From Pseudomonas marginalis (GTDB lineage: Bacteria > Pseudomonadota > Gammaproteobacteria > Pseudomonadales > Pseudomonadaceae), in the NCBI RefSeq assembly GCF_024169655.1, contig NZ_JALJWV010000001.1, forward strand, positions 4,632,001 through 4,696,000: a DNA stretch of 64,000 nt, in the 5' to 3' direction. Under the pieces are notes generated by a model. The model did no database searches. It was given only the letters and a program-made list of their open reading frames with translations, and was not told where the DNA came from. Position 1 is the stretch's first letter, and each line of letters opens with the position of its first letter. Shown one piece after another: positions 50,708 to 59,660 of this stretch. Both the position numbers and the translations under genes were made by a program.

Positions 50708-51078
50708 TGAACCTTGATCAACAGACTCATGACTACCGCAGCAGCATGCAACACGCTGCTTTCGCTTACCTGCAACGCCATGAGGCAGAACACCTGGTGG
50801 ATTCCGATCTGTTGTTTGATCGCTGTATTCGCCACCTGACACTTGCATTGGAAGTGCCCGTATTCATGGCACCAAAACTTGTCCACAACGCCTGGACTGA
50901 ATTGCAGGTGATCAAGAAGCGCCGTTGGATCGGCATCGACTGGGCCAGTGGGGCTGACAGCACCCGTGTCCACCTGGTGGACGTTCTTGCGGATCAACGC
51001 TTCCCGGTTCCAGCTCGCTTTCTGCCACAGAAACTGCTCGACCAGCGCAGCACCGTACACAAGCCACACCCTCAGTAA
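50707..51078 (+). CDS. Early-operon protein, unknown
   Basis: A 123-residue soluble protein starting MNLDQQTHDYRSSMQHAAFA, with a central LTLALEVPVFMAPKLVHNAW and a proline/histidine-rich end. No family recognised. It overlaps the Ogr-like stop (TGATG), so it is part of the early operon; a GTG three bases earlier could also start it. The gene context suggests a replication or host-takeover accessory. Confidence 0.72.
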   Translation: MNLDQQTHDYRSSMQHAAFAYLQRHEAEHLVDSDLLFDRCIRHLTLALEVPVFMAPKLVHNAWTELQVIKKRRWIGIDWASGADSTRVHLVDVLADQRFPVPARFLPQKLLDQRSTVHKPHPQ

Positions 51079-51153
51079 CGCTCCCTTTTAAACCCCGCCC
51101 TGCCCCATCCCCAATGGGTTTGGGTGAGCTTTGCCCGCAATCCGAGGTGGACC

Positions 51154-51387
51154 ATGGAAATCGACATCGCCATCACCGCAAAACTGCCCCGCGACCAGGC
51201 CGAGGCACTGCTCCAGGACCTGCGCGCGCAGTACGCGTTGCTGTTCAACGAGCATTGGTATGACGACCGTTTTCGCATGATCCCCGAGGGTTTGCGGCAC
51301 GGCTCGTTGCTGGTGGCCTTCCCCGCATTGGCCGCGCGAAAAAGCCTGATTGGCGCCCTTAAACACAGTCTCGACGAAGCGAAGTAA
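51154..51387 (+). CDS. Small early protein, unknown
   Basis: A 77-residue protein (MEIDIAITAKLPRDQAEALL start) with a likely alpha/beta fold and a central NEHWYDDRFRMIPEGLRHGS. The start at ATG 51154 has GAGGTGG eight bases upstream. It sits 6 bp before the primase-helicase gene, so is likely co-translated with it. No domain recognised. Confidence 0.75.
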   Translation: MEIDIAITAKLPRDQAEALLQDLRAQYALLFNEHWYDDRFRMIPEGLRHGSLLVAFPALAARKSLIGALKHSLDEAK

Positions 51388-51393
51388 GCCACG

Positions 51394-54117
51394 ATGGAAA
51401 TGAAAGAAAGGCTGCGCGCCGACGTCATTCAACGCATTGAGCGGGATTACCAGCTCAAGCACATGCGCGGCACCGACTATATGCGTAAGGGTGTTTGCCC
51501 TGCCTGCGGCCAGAAGACCCTCTACACCTTCTACAACTCGCCCTGGACGCTGATCTGCGGACGGCCGGAAAAGTGCGACCACCGCGTCCACGTTAAGGAC
51601 GTTTACGACGACCTGTTCAACGACTGGAGCAAGACCGCCCCGTCGACACCGGACAATCCCCTCGCCACGGCCCGCGCCTACCTTGAGTTTGCGCGGGGCT
51701 TCAAATTTGAGCTGATCGCCGGTTGGTTCACCCAGGACAACTACTGGGATGGCCGGCAGAACATCGGCAGTGCCACGGTGCGTTTTGCCCTGGAGAAAGG
51801 TGGGTACTGGGAACGCCTGATCGATCGGCCAGAACGCTTCGGCAAGATGAAAGCCCGCTTCCGCCCTACCGGCGAAGGCTTGACCGGTTACAAGGGCGTC
51901 TGGTGGTGCCCACCGAGCGTGGACCTGTTGGAAGTCGACGAACTCTGGATAACAGAGGGCATCTTCGACGCCATCGCACTGCTGCATAACGACGTGTCGG
52001 CCGTGTCGATGATGTCTAGTGCCCCCTGCCCGACTGACTCACTCAAGGCCCTGGCCAAACTGCGCCACGACGCCGACAAGCGCTTGCCCGTGTTGGTGTG
52101 GGCACTCGATAACGAGCCCGTCGCCAAGGCCAACATGCGCCGCTGGGCGAAGGAGGCACGCGACCTGGGCTTCACCTGCAAGGCCGCTGTGATCCCGCAG
52201 CCAACTGGCAAAAAGGTTGATTGGAACGACCTGCACCTGCGCTGGAAACCGATCGAGGGTGACGCCAACCGCGCCGAGCGCATCGAGCAGGATCTCGACG
52301 AGGCCCGCCATCACGGCGACTTGCTGCTCGCTGATTCGGCAGAGGAAAAGGGCTTCCTGATCTACCTGCGCGACGAGCGCAAGGAATTCAACTTCACGTT
52401 CCGCAAGCGCCTGTACTGGTTTCGGCTGGACCTTGATAAGTACGACCGCGCCATGAGCGATCTGGAGAACTCAAAACGGCACGATGACCAACTGCTTAAC
52501 GACGACGAGCGTCGTTACAAAGCGTTGCGCCAGGCCGGCTCAGTGACCTGCATCGCCAACTGCAATTTCCAGGCGCTGTACTACATGCGCAACGACCTGA
52601 CCGACGAGGCCTGGTACTACTTCCGGATCGAGCGCCCGCAGGGGCCTGCCATCAAAAGCACGTTTACGGCCAAGCAGCTGACGTCGGCGCCTGAGTTCGC
52701 TAACCGCCTGCTCAACGTCTCCAACGGCGCGATGTTTGAGGGCAGCGCCCAGCAACTGAAACGGATCTTGGCGCCCCAGCTGGACTGCCTGAAAGCCGTC
52801 AACACCATCGAATGGATCGGTTACAGCCGCGATCACGGGGCTTATGTCTTCAACGACCTGGCCTTTTTCGGCGGCGCGGCCCAGGCACGCAACAAGGAAG
52901 ACTTCTTTGACCTGGGCAAGCTGAGCATCAAGTCGCAGAGCCAGTCGCCGGTACTGCACATCAACACCGACCTCAATGCCTACAACGAAGGTTGGTTCGA
53001 CATCTACTGGCGCTGCTTTGGCGTCCAGGGCCTAGTGGTGTTGGCCTGGTGGCTGGGTGCGTTGCACGCAGAGCAAATCCGCCAGATCCACAAGTCACTA
53101 ATGTTCCTGGAGCTGGTGGGTGAGGCCGGCTCGGGCAAGACCACCTTGGTGGAGCTGCTGTGGAAGTCGGTCGGACGTACCGATTACGAAGGTTTCGACC
53201 CGTCGAAAGCGACCGCTGCAAGCCGTGCGCGCAACTTTTCGCAGGTCAGCAATTTGCCGGTGGTGCTGATCGAATCTGAGCGTGAACAAAAGGAAGGCCA
53301 GCCGGTTAAACACTTCGACTGGGATGAACTTAAAACCGCCTACAACGGCCGCAGCGTTCGCTCCACCGGGGTGAAAAACAACGGCAACGACACCCATGAA
53401 CCACCGTTCCGCGCCGCGTTACTGATCGCGCAAAACAACCCGGTGAACGCCTCGGAACCGATCCTGCAGCGTATCTGTCACGTCCATCTGACACGCGAGC
53501 ACCACACACCGGAGACCAAGCAGTACGCCGAGCAGTTGGAGCGCATGCCGATGGACAGCATCAGCGGCTTCCTGGTCAAGGCGCTGCAACGCGAAGCCGA
53601 AACCATGCGCCTGATGGAGGAAAACACCTCCGGCTACGAACAGGAGCTGCTGGCCCAGCCAGGCGTTCGCACCGTGCGTATCGCCAAGAACCACGCCCAA
53701 TTGCGCAGCCTGGTGGATGCACTGGCCGGGGTCGTGCCGCTCGGCGAGCGCCGCAAGGCCCTCGCGCACGCCGAAATCAGCCGCATGGCCCTGGAGCGGC
53801 AGCAGGCAATCAACGCCGACCACCCAACCGTGCGCGAGTTTTGGGACCTGTACGAATTCCTCAATGGCATGGACGAGAAAGCCGCGCTGAACCATGCGCG
53901 TCGCGATGGACTGATCGCCGTGAACCTCAACGAGTTTGTGGAAATGGCCGCCAACAAACGGCAGCAGGTGCCGCCGCTGAGCGACCTGAAACGCCTGCTC
54001 AAGACCAGCAAGTCACCCAAATTTCTGGAGTCGAACAAGCCCGTCAACTCGGCGCGCCAGGTCGACGCTTTCGACAAACCTAAAACCATTCGCTGCTGGG
54101 TATTCCAGGGCGTGTAA
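51394..54117 (+). CDS. Primase-helicase (Toprim plus ATPase) replication protein
   Basis: A 907-residue multidomain replication protein. A zinc finger (Cys35, Cys38, Cys55, Cys61) and a Toprim domain (LWITEGIFDAIALL near 188, then LVWALDNE near 238) form the primase part. After a linker, a helicase-like ATPase has the Walker A GEAGSGKTT near residue 575 and a C-terminal helical part. It should initiate and drive phage DNA replication, replacing the rolling-circle A protein of P2. The region near 545-740 is repeated as a separate gene just downstream. Confidence 0.9.
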   Translation: MEMKERLRADVIQRIERDYQLKHMRGTDYMRKGVCPACGQKTLYTFYNSPWTLICGRPEKCDHRVHVKDVYDDLFNDWSKTAPSTPDNPLATARAYLEFARGFKFELIAGWFTQDNYWDGRQNIGSATVRFALEKGGYWERLIDRPERFGKMKARFRPTGEGLTGYKGVWWCPPSVDLLEVDELWITEGIFDAIALLHNDVSAVSMMSSAPCPTDSLKALAKLRHDADKRLPVLVWALDNEPVAKANMRRWAKEARDLGFTCKAAVIPQPTGKKVDWNDLHLRWKPIEGDANRAERIEQDLDEARHHGDLLLADSAEEKGFLIYLRDERKEFNFTFRKRLYWFRLDLDKYDRAMSDLENSKRHDDQLLNDDERRYKALRQAGSVTCIANCNFQALYYMRNDLTDEAWYYFRIERPQGPAIKSTFTAKQLTSAPEFANRLLNVSNGAMFEGSAQQLKRILAPQLDCLKAVNTIEWIGYSRDHGAYVFNDLAFFGGAAQARNKEDFFDLGKLSIKSQSQSPVLHINTDLNAYNEGWFDIYWRCFGVQGLVVLAWWLGALHAEQIRQIHKSLMFLELVGEAGSGKTTLVELLWKSVGRTDYEGFDPSKATAASRARNFSQVSNLPVVLIESEREQKEGQPVKHFDWDELKTAYNGRSVRSTGVKNNGNDTHEPPFRAALLIAQNNPVNASEPILQRICHVHLTREHHTPETKQYAEQLERMPMDSISGFLVKALQREAETMRLMEENTSGYEQELLAQPGVRTVRIAKNHAQLRSLVDALAGVVPLGERRKALAHAEISRMALERQQAINADHPTVREFWDLYEFLNGMDEKAALNHARRDGLIAVNLNEFVEMAANKRQQVPPLSDLKRLLKTSKSPKFLESNKPVNSARQVDAFDKPKTIRCWVFQGV

Positions 54118-54142
54118 CCACCGCAACAACAGGAGCTGCACT

Positions 54143-54970
54143 ATGCAAAACGAACTCAAATCAGCGATTCAATTTGATGACTTTTACACCGTATTTGGCA
54201 CGAAAGGGGTTGTCGCAATGGCCTGGTGGCTCGGCGCACTGCACGCCGACCGAATCCGCACGGAACATCACAGCTTCCCGTTCCTGCACATCGAAGGCGA
54301 AGCAGGCGCCGGCAAAACCTTCTTGACGGGCTATTTGTGGAAACTCGTTGGCGAAGAATCCCCTAGAGTTCACACACCGGAATACTCCACCCAGGCAGGA
54401 CGTTCGCGCTGGCTTGCCGCCGCAGGAACAATAGGAAAGACAGTCGTGGTTCTGGAGTCGGTGCCTACCGAAAATCCTGCCTTTGACTGGGAGGAACTCC
54501 GCGACCTCTACAGCGGCGGAGTCATTCGCCGTGCCCAAACGCAAGGGACAGAAGACGCTTACTTCCATGGCGCGCTAACAATCGTCAGCAGTCAGCCCAT
54601 CCAGTGCAGTGAAGCCCTCGAAAGTCGCATTGCCCATATGCACCTCGGCATTACTCACACAACAGAAAGCCTGAAAAGTGCCTCTGCCCTGAATCAACTT
54701 ACCGCCCAACAAGCGGGGGCTTTCGGCCACGCAGTAGCTCAACGTGAAGACCAGCTTGTCAGTACCTTCAACAAGCTCGCGCCTGCCTATACGGCCTCGT
54801 TACTCGATGAACATGGCCATCAACTCAGTGTGCGTGCAGCCAAAAACGGTGGGCAGTTGATGGCTCTTGTGGACGCTCTCAGCTTGCTGCTCAACCTCAC
54901 CAGTGAACAACGCCTCAATTCATTGAGCGCGGTTCGACATGTCGTCGAAACCGACTTCGTTCAATTCTGA
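54143..54970 (+). CDS. Stand-alone ATPase paralogous to the primase-helicase C-terminal half
   Basis: A 275-residue protein that parallels the ATPase half of the adjacent primase-helicase: VAMAWWLGALHADRIR against VLAWWLGALHAEQIR, and GEAGAGKTF against GEAGSGKTT for the Walker A loop. Further matching blocks are TVVVLESVPTENP/PVVLIESEREQK, DWEELRDLYSGGVIRRAQT and AKNGGQLMALVDALSLLL. It lacks the primase part. The duplicate has diverged widely, so it probably has its own role: loader, inhibitor or decoy. It starts after AGGAGCTGCACT. Confidence 0.85.
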   Translation: MQNELKSAIQFDDFYTVFGTKGVVAMAWWLGALHADRIRTEHHSFPFLHIEGEAGAGKTFLTGYLWKLVGEESPRVHTPEYSTQAGRSRWLAAAGTIGKTVVVLESVPTENPAFDWEELRDLYSGGVIRRAQTQGTEDAYFHGALTIVSSQPIQCSEALESRIAHMHLGITHTTESLKSASALNQLTAQQAGAFGHAVAQREDQLVSTFNKLAPAYTASLLDEHGHQLSVRAAKNGGQLMALVDALSLLLNLTSEQRLNSLSAVRHVVETDFVQF

Positions 54971-55005
54971 ATTCCCCGGTTTTGGCGCTGCAACGCCTGC
55001 CACCC

Positions 55006-55024
55006 AAAGGAGAAGCACCATGCA
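55006..55024 (+). repeat. Duplicated translation-start leader, copy 1
   Basis: AAAGGAGAAGCACCATGCA, ribosome site plus start codon, is identical to 55376-55394. A looser match (CTGCAAC-CCT, then CACC) extends upstream in both. Confidence 0.75.
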
Positions 55025-55331
55025 CGTACAAGTCATCACCGGTGACGGCCAGAACGGGGAAACAATCCGGCTCAGGCTTCTGAAAAGCCTTAAGGACTGG
55101 ATTGGCGAGACCGGGAAGATCGTTCACGCGGAAGCCTACGACCCAGCCGGGCTGGTCGCGATCCTGGAGGTTCAAGCGGTTAACAACGAAGAGATCCTGG
55201 CGCTGGAGTGCAGCCGGGACCAGATCCAGGCAGTTCTGGAATGGCAGTCAGCGACTGATGAGGTTGTTGAGTTCGAAAATCTGCTGCTGCACCTGGTGCG
55301 GAAGCAAAAACCAACCGGCGAAAGCCAGTAA
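55020..55331 (+). CDS. Early protein, unknown
   Basis: A 103-residue acidic protein (MHVQVITGDGQNGETIRLRL start) of likely alpha/beta structure, without a recognised domain. The start at ATG 55020 has AAAGGAG at ideal spacing; the longer frame from 54939 lies over the preceding gene. It shares its leader with the next gene, suggesting gene or leader duplication. Confidence 0.75.
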   Translation: MHVQVITGDGQNGETIRLRLLKSLKDWIGETGKIVHAEAYDPAGLVAILEVQAVNNEEILALECSRDQIQAVLEWQSATDEVVEFENLLLHLVRKQKPTGESQ

Positions 55332-55375
55332 GAAGGTGGTGCCGAAGGGCTGCAACCCCTCGGCACCGACCACCA

Positions 55376-55394
55376 AAAGGAGAAGCACCATGCA
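55376..55394 (+). repeat. Duplicated translation-start leader, copy 2
   Basis: Identical 19-bp copy of 55006-55024 in front of the next small gene. Confidence 0.75.
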
Positions 55395-55656
55395 AGTGAA
55401 TCAACCCAAAGGCGGCACCGCAGAGGCTACCACAACCCCGCTGGCAATCGGCGACACGGTCAGCTACGTCGCAATGACCGGCGGTGGCCGGGAATATCGG
55501 CTCAGCGCCCGTACAGGCGTAATCGTAGGGATTGATGGCAACGTTGCCACCTTGCGCGCCGCCAACGGTCGCACCGTTACGCAGCCGCTCGACAAGCTGA
55601 CACCAGTTGGCCAGCCCAATGCGCTGACGCGCATGCTGATGGAGGCCCGCTCATGA
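55390..55656 (+). CDS. Small beta-barrel-like protein, unknown
   Basis: An 88-residue protein with an SH3/KOW-like beta pattern: IGDTVSYVAMTGGGREYRLS then TGVIVGIDGNVATLRAANGR. It may bind nucleic acid or another protein. The start at ATG 55390 is set by AAAGGAG. Its TGA overlaps the start of the cytosine methyltransferase gene (ATGA), so the two are coupled. Confidence 0.75.
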   Translation: MQVNQPKGGTAEATTTPLAIGDTVSYVAMTGGGREYRLSARTGVIVGIDGNVATLRAANGRTVTQPLDKLTPVGQPNALTRMLMEARS

Positions 55657-57647
55657 TCAAGCGCACCCTCACCCACTTCCACCTCTGCTGTGGCCTTGGC
55701 AGCGGCGCCGCTGGCTTCAGCGACTCCAAACCAGTCCTGGGCCCCGTGCAAGCTGAATGGCGCTGCCTGGGCGGCGTCGACGTCGACCCGGCCGGCTTAC
55801 GCGACTTTCAGATGATGACCGGTGTGCCTGGCACGCTGATGGACCTGTTCACCCGCGAGCAATACACAGCGTTCCACGGCCAGCAGCCGCCCGCCGGCTG
55901 GAAGGAAGCCACCGCCGAGGATTTGCGCCGCGCTGCCGGCAACGAAGATCCGGATGCAGTGTTCATCAGCAGTCCCTGCAAGGGCGCCTCGGGCCTTTTG
56001 TCCGAGACTATGAGCCAGACGCCCAAGTACCGGGCGCTCAACGAGCTGACGTTGCGCTGTGTGTGGTTGATGCTTGAGGCCTGGAAGCACAACCCGGTGT
56101 CATTGATCGTGTTCGAAAACGTCCCGCGCTTAGCTACCCGCGGTCGGTACCTGCTGGACCAGATCACCAAGCTGTTCAGGCACTACAACTATGCAGTGGC
56201 GGAGACCACCCACGACTGCGGCGAAATCGGTAACCTGGCCCAAAGTCGGAAGCGCTTCCTGATGGTGGCCAGGCATATCGAGAAGGTGCCGGCGTTCCTG
56301 TACGAACCGGAAAAACGCAGCCTGCGCGCAGTCGGTGACGTGCTGAGCCGTATGCCGCTGGCCGGCGATATCGATCAGGCGGGACCGATGCACCGGGTGC
56401 CGGCGTTGCAGTGGAAAACGTGGGTACGCCTGGCCCTGGTGGAGGCCGGGAAAGATTGGCGCAGCCTGAGTCGGTTTGCGATCGAGGACGGTCACCTACG
56501 TGACTTTGTGATCGTGCCGGAATACCGCGCCGGTTATCTCGGTGTTCATGACTGGCAGGACACCGCCGGCACCGTCGCCGGCCGGTCGAGCCCGACCAAC
56601 GGCAAATTCTCGGTGGCCGACCCTCGGCCTACGAGCAAATTCGAATACACCCAATACGGTGTGCTGCCCTATGACCGCCACTGCGGCGTCGTCACCGGCC
56701 AACGCAGCCCAGGGCAAGGGACGTTCAGCGTTGCAGACCCGCGTACAAGCGGCGAGCGCCACAACAACGTATTCCGCGTGGTGCGCAACAACCAAGCCGC
56801 TGGCACTATCACCGCAGGGCACGGCCCAAGCTCCGGTGGGCAGGTAGTGGCCGACCCTCGACAACCGTCCAAGGGCTTCGGCAAGTACCTGGTCACCGAC
56901 TACAGCAAACCCGCTGGCACCGTGATCGCCGGCAGCACAACCGGGCAAGGCGCTTTCGCCGTGGCAGATCCCGCCTACAAAAACTGGCACCCGAACGCCA
57001 GCACTCAAAAGCTGCGGATCACCCCCTGGTGCGAAAGCGCCAAGACCGTGACCGGCTCGCAACAGGTCGCCAGCGGTGCTTTATCGATTGCAGACCCGCG
57101 TCCGGGCATGTCACGCAGCAAGGGCGATGCTTACCTGACTGGCGGGCATTACGGTGTGGTCGACTACAACGCCCCGGCCGGCGCCGTTTCTGCCAGTGCC
57201 TGCCACGACAATGGCCGGTGGTCGGTAGCCGATCAGCGCATGCCGGCGCCCAACGACCGGCTGACCTGCATGATCACCAGCCTCGACGGCACCTGGCACC
57301 GCCCGTTCACCACCCTAGAGCTGGCCGCGCTGCAATCGCTGTTTGATCCAGAGGACTACTGGTCAGCAGATCCGCAGACCGCCCGCGAGATCGAACGAAT
57401 GCAGCGCGTTCGCAAGATCGAACAGGCCGGAGTCTTCATGCTGGACGGCATCAACGACGGCAACCACCGGGAGCGGATCGGCAACGCGGTACCGCGAGCG
57501 GCTGCAAGGGCAATGGCTGATGTGTTCGGCATGACGCTGCTGCTTTCCGAGGCTGGGGAGACCTTCATGCTCAGCAACGTGTCGATTTGGGTGAAGCCGG
57601 TAGCGATTGCGCTGAGCGTAGCGCAGCAGGAGGTTAATCATGTCTGA
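55653..57647 (+). CDS. DNA C5-cytosine methyltransferase with six-fold internal repeat
   Basis: A 664-residue C5-MTase. Motif I is HLCCGLGSGAAGF (10-22), motif IV with catalytic Cys is SSPCKG (106-111), motif VI ENV is at 155-157, motif VIII is QSRKRFLMV (197-205) and motif X is RIGNAVPRA (608-616). Between VIII and X lie six repeats of about 40 residues, each of the form AGTV-x6-GxGxFSVADPR (about 296-530), where a target-recognition domain would be. It probably methylates phage DNA against restriction. All catalytic motifs are intact. Confidence 0.92.
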   Translation: MIKRTLTHFHLCCGLGSGAAGFSDSKPVLGPVQAEWRCLGGVDVDPAGLRDFQMMTGVPGTLMDLFTREQYTAFHGQQPPAGWKEATAEDLRRAAGNEDPDAVFISSPCKGASGLLSETMSQTPKYRALNELTLRCVWLMLEAWKHNPVSLIVFENVPRLATRGRYLLDQITKLFRHYNYAVAETTHDCGEIGNLAQSRKRFLMVARHIEKVPAFLYEPEKRSLRAVGDVLSRMPLAGDIDQAGPMHRVPALQWKTWVRLALVEAGKDWRSLSRFAIEDGHLRDFVIVPEYRAGYLGVHDWQDTAGTVAGRSSPTNGKFSVADPRPTSKFEYTQYGVLPYDRHCGVVTGQRSPGQGTFSVADPRTSGERHNNVFRVVRNNQAAGTITAGHGPSSGGQVVADPRQPSKGFGKYLVTDYSKPAGTVIAGSTTGQGAFAVADPAYKNWHPNASTQKLRITPWCESAKTVTGSQQVASGALSIADPRPGMSRSKGDAYLTGGHYGVVDYNAPAGAVSASACHDNGRWSVADQRMPAPNDRLTCMITSLDGTWHRPFTTLELAALQSLFDPEDYWSADPQTAREIERMQRVRKIEQAGVFMLDGINDGNHRERIGNAVPRAAARAMADVFGMTLLLSEAGETFMLSNVSIWVKPVAIALSVAQQEVNHV

Positions 57648-58266
57648 CCTCTTCTTCTTGCAGGACAGCCGCAGCAACGTCGGCAGCCGGGCCATGTTCT
57701 GGCGTGAGGGGGGCGGCTACACCTCGAACCTGAACGAGGCTGAGCAGTTCAAACGCGAGTCCGCAGTCAAGCAGTACGAATGCCGCGAAACCGACCTGCC
57801 CTGGCCAGTGGAGTACGTCCGCACCCTGGCAGAGGTCGGCGTTGACTGCCAGTACCTCACCAAGTCAGAGGCCGAGGCCTACCGCAACGAAGACGGCCGC
57901 GTATATGTGGCCTACACACGCGAGTGGGACGGCAATGATCTGGTGTGGCGCGGCGGCAAAGGCCCAACCGGCAACCTCAATGACGCCATCCACCCGGCGG
58001 CGGCAGATGCCGCTTGGTACCTGGACCAAGGCTTCGAGCTTTGGCCATGCGGATACATCGTCGAGCTTTCACGTCCGGTGGTCCGGGCCGCGCTGCTCGA
58101 CCACAAGCAGGCACTGCGCTCAGTCGCCCTCAAGCTGCCCAAGATCAAACGCCCGCGCAACCGCATCTTCAGCGACCGGCTCAACTGCGAAGGCTGCGGG
58201 CGTTTTCTCAGCGAGCGTCAGCGCTTCGACGACTGCCCGAACTGCGGCGCGGGGAATGCACCATGA
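57640..58266 (+). CDS. Zinc-ribbon protein, unknown
   Basis: A 208-residue protein. The N-terminal region (FFLQDSRSNVGSRAMFWREG) resembles short phage proteins with a repeated GG-YTSNL / G-TGNLNDA pattern. The C-terminus is a zinc ribbon with CEGCGRFLS and CPNCGAG. It overlaps the methyltransferase by eight bases and the next gene by ATGA. Role unknown, possibly DNA binding. Confidence 0.75.
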   Translation: MSDLFFLQDSRSNVGSRAMFWREGGGYTSNLNEAEQFKRESAVKQYECRETDLPWPVEYVRTLAEVGVDCQYLTKSEAEAYRNEDGRVYVAYTREWDGNDLVWRGGKGPTGNLNDAIHPAAADAAWYLDQGFELWPCGYIVELSRPVVRAALLDHKQALRSVALKLPKIKRPRNRIFSDRLNCEGCGRFLSERQRFDDCPNCGAGNAP

Positions 58267-58514
58267 CCGTATTCCTTTTGCTTTACCTGTGCGCGGATGC
58301 AACCCGGACGGATTGCCAGGTGGTGATGGCGGATAGTTGGAAAGGCACTCACTCCTATGAGCAATGCTCCGCCGCCGTACCAGGCCTGACCGAGGCCCTG
58401 ACTGCGCCCAACCGGAAGCGGCATCGATTCGTTTGCGAGATCCAGGACGACGTAGCGAAACCTGCAGAACATAAGGCAGAGCCCGAGTTCATTCACCAAT
58501 CGTTTCGGATGTAA
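58263..58514 (+). CDS. Small possibly exported protein, unknown
   Basis: An 83-residue protein starting MTVFLLLYLCADATRTDCQV, a short hydrophobic start followed by spaced cysteines (DCQV, EQCSAAV, FVCEIQ) that could form disulfides. The start at ATG 58263 overlaps the previous stop. No family recognised. Confidence 0.7.
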   Translation: MTVFLLLYLCADATRTDCQVVMADSWKGTHSYEQCSAAVPGLTEALTAPNRKRHRFVCEIQDDVAKPAEHKAEPEFIHQSFRM

Positions 58515-58526
58515 AAAGGGGTGAGC

Positions 58527-59660
58527 ATGTTGGATCAACCACATCAAATTCTCGTGGGTGACTGCATCGAAATGATGCGGGCGCTCCCGAGCGGTTCCGT
58601 CAGCACCTGCGTAACCAGTCCACCCTACTTCGGACTGCGTGACTATGGGGTGGATGGTCAGATCGGGATGGAGAAAACGCCGGCGGAGTTCATTGCACGC
58701 TTGGTTGAGGTGTTCCGGGAAGTGCGTCGTGTACTCCGCGACGACGGCACGGCCTGGGTGAACATGGGTGACAGCTATGCATCAATCGCCGGAGGCTATG
58801 CCCCGGACGGTTCAGCAGGCAAGCACGATATCGTTTCCAAATCCACCAGAGGTGCAGTACGGCGAGGGCATCGGCGTCAGCCGCACAAAGGTTTCAAACA
58901 AAAAGACTTGATGGGTATGCCATGGCGCTTGGCCTTCGCTCTGCAGGACGACGGCTGGTATCTGCGTCAGGACATTATCTGGCACAAGCCTAACCCAATG
59001 CCGGAATCCACCCGTGACCGTTGCACAAAATCGCACGAATACCTGTTCCTGCTGAGCAAGTCACCTCGATATTACTACGACCAGGATGCGATCAAGGAGC
59101 CTGTGGCGCTCAGTTCGATCACGCGATTGGCGCAGGATCTCGAGCAACAGCACGGGAGTGATCGCGTGCCCGGAAAAGCAAATGGGCCAATGAAAGCTGT
59201 GCGTAGCAAGCGGGACAGCTTCAAACGCGATGATTCAAAGCGAGAACAAACTATCCCTGGGCAGTCGCTAGGAACGCACCGGCCAGGCCGAGAGGAAAGT
59301 GACTGGCCTTTGGATACTCGAAACAAGCGTAGCGTGTGGACCGTTCCAACGAAAGGATTCAAGGGGGCCCACTTCGCGACCTTCCCGCCCGACTTGATCC
59401 GTCCATGCATTCTTGCCGGAGCGCCACGCGGTGGCGTAGTCCTAGATCCATTCGGTGGAGCTGGCACAACTGCGGTGGTCGCTATGGAGGAGGGGCGCAG
59501 ATCGATCTTGTGCGAACTGAACCCTGAATATGCCGAGATGGCTGAACTCCGCATAGCGTCGGCGAAGCTTGATGGGGCAGCCCAAATGGACGTATTCCTT
59601 GACGCCCAGGCGGTTAAGTCATGCCCTCCGCTTTCCTGCATTCCGGAGGTTCAACTATGA
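58527..59660 (+). CDS. DNA N4/N6 methyltransferase (beta class)
   Basis: A 377-residue methyltransferase with the catalytic motif TSPPYFGLRDYG (SPPY) near the N-terminus and the S-adenosylmethionine motif VLDPFGGAGTTAVVAMEEGR near residue 310, the beta-class order. SPPY suits N4-cytosine or N6-adenine. LRQDIIWHKPNPMPESTRDR is typical. The start at ATG 58527 is preferred after AAGGGG; GTG 58521 is possible. It is the third methyltransferase in the prophage, and no partner restriction gene is present. Confidence 0.92.
   Translation: MLDQPHQILVGDCIEMMRALPSGSVSTCVTSPPYFGLRDYGVDGQIGMEKTPAEFIARLVEVFREVRRVLRDDGTAWVNMGDSYASIAGGYAPDGSAGKHDIVSKSTRGAVRRGHRRQPHKGFKQKDLMGMPWRLAFALQDDGWYLRQDIIWHKPNPMPESTRDRCTKSHEYLFLLSKSPRYYYDQDAIKEPVALSSITRLAQDLEQQHGSDRVPGKANGPMKAVRSKRDSFKRDDSKREQTIPGQSLGTHRPGREESDWPLDTRNKRSVWTVPTKGFKGAHFATFPPDLIRPCILAGAPRGGVVLDPFGGAGTTAVVAMEEGRRSILCELNPEYAEMAELRIASAKLDGAAQMDVFLDAQAVKSCPPLSCIPEVQL

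Noticed and set aside
56530..57250. Regular repeats suggesting a CRISPR-like or DNA repeat array
   Set aside because: The periodicity is at protein level (six FSVADPR units in an intact methyltransferase frame), with no identical DNA repeats or uniform spacers.
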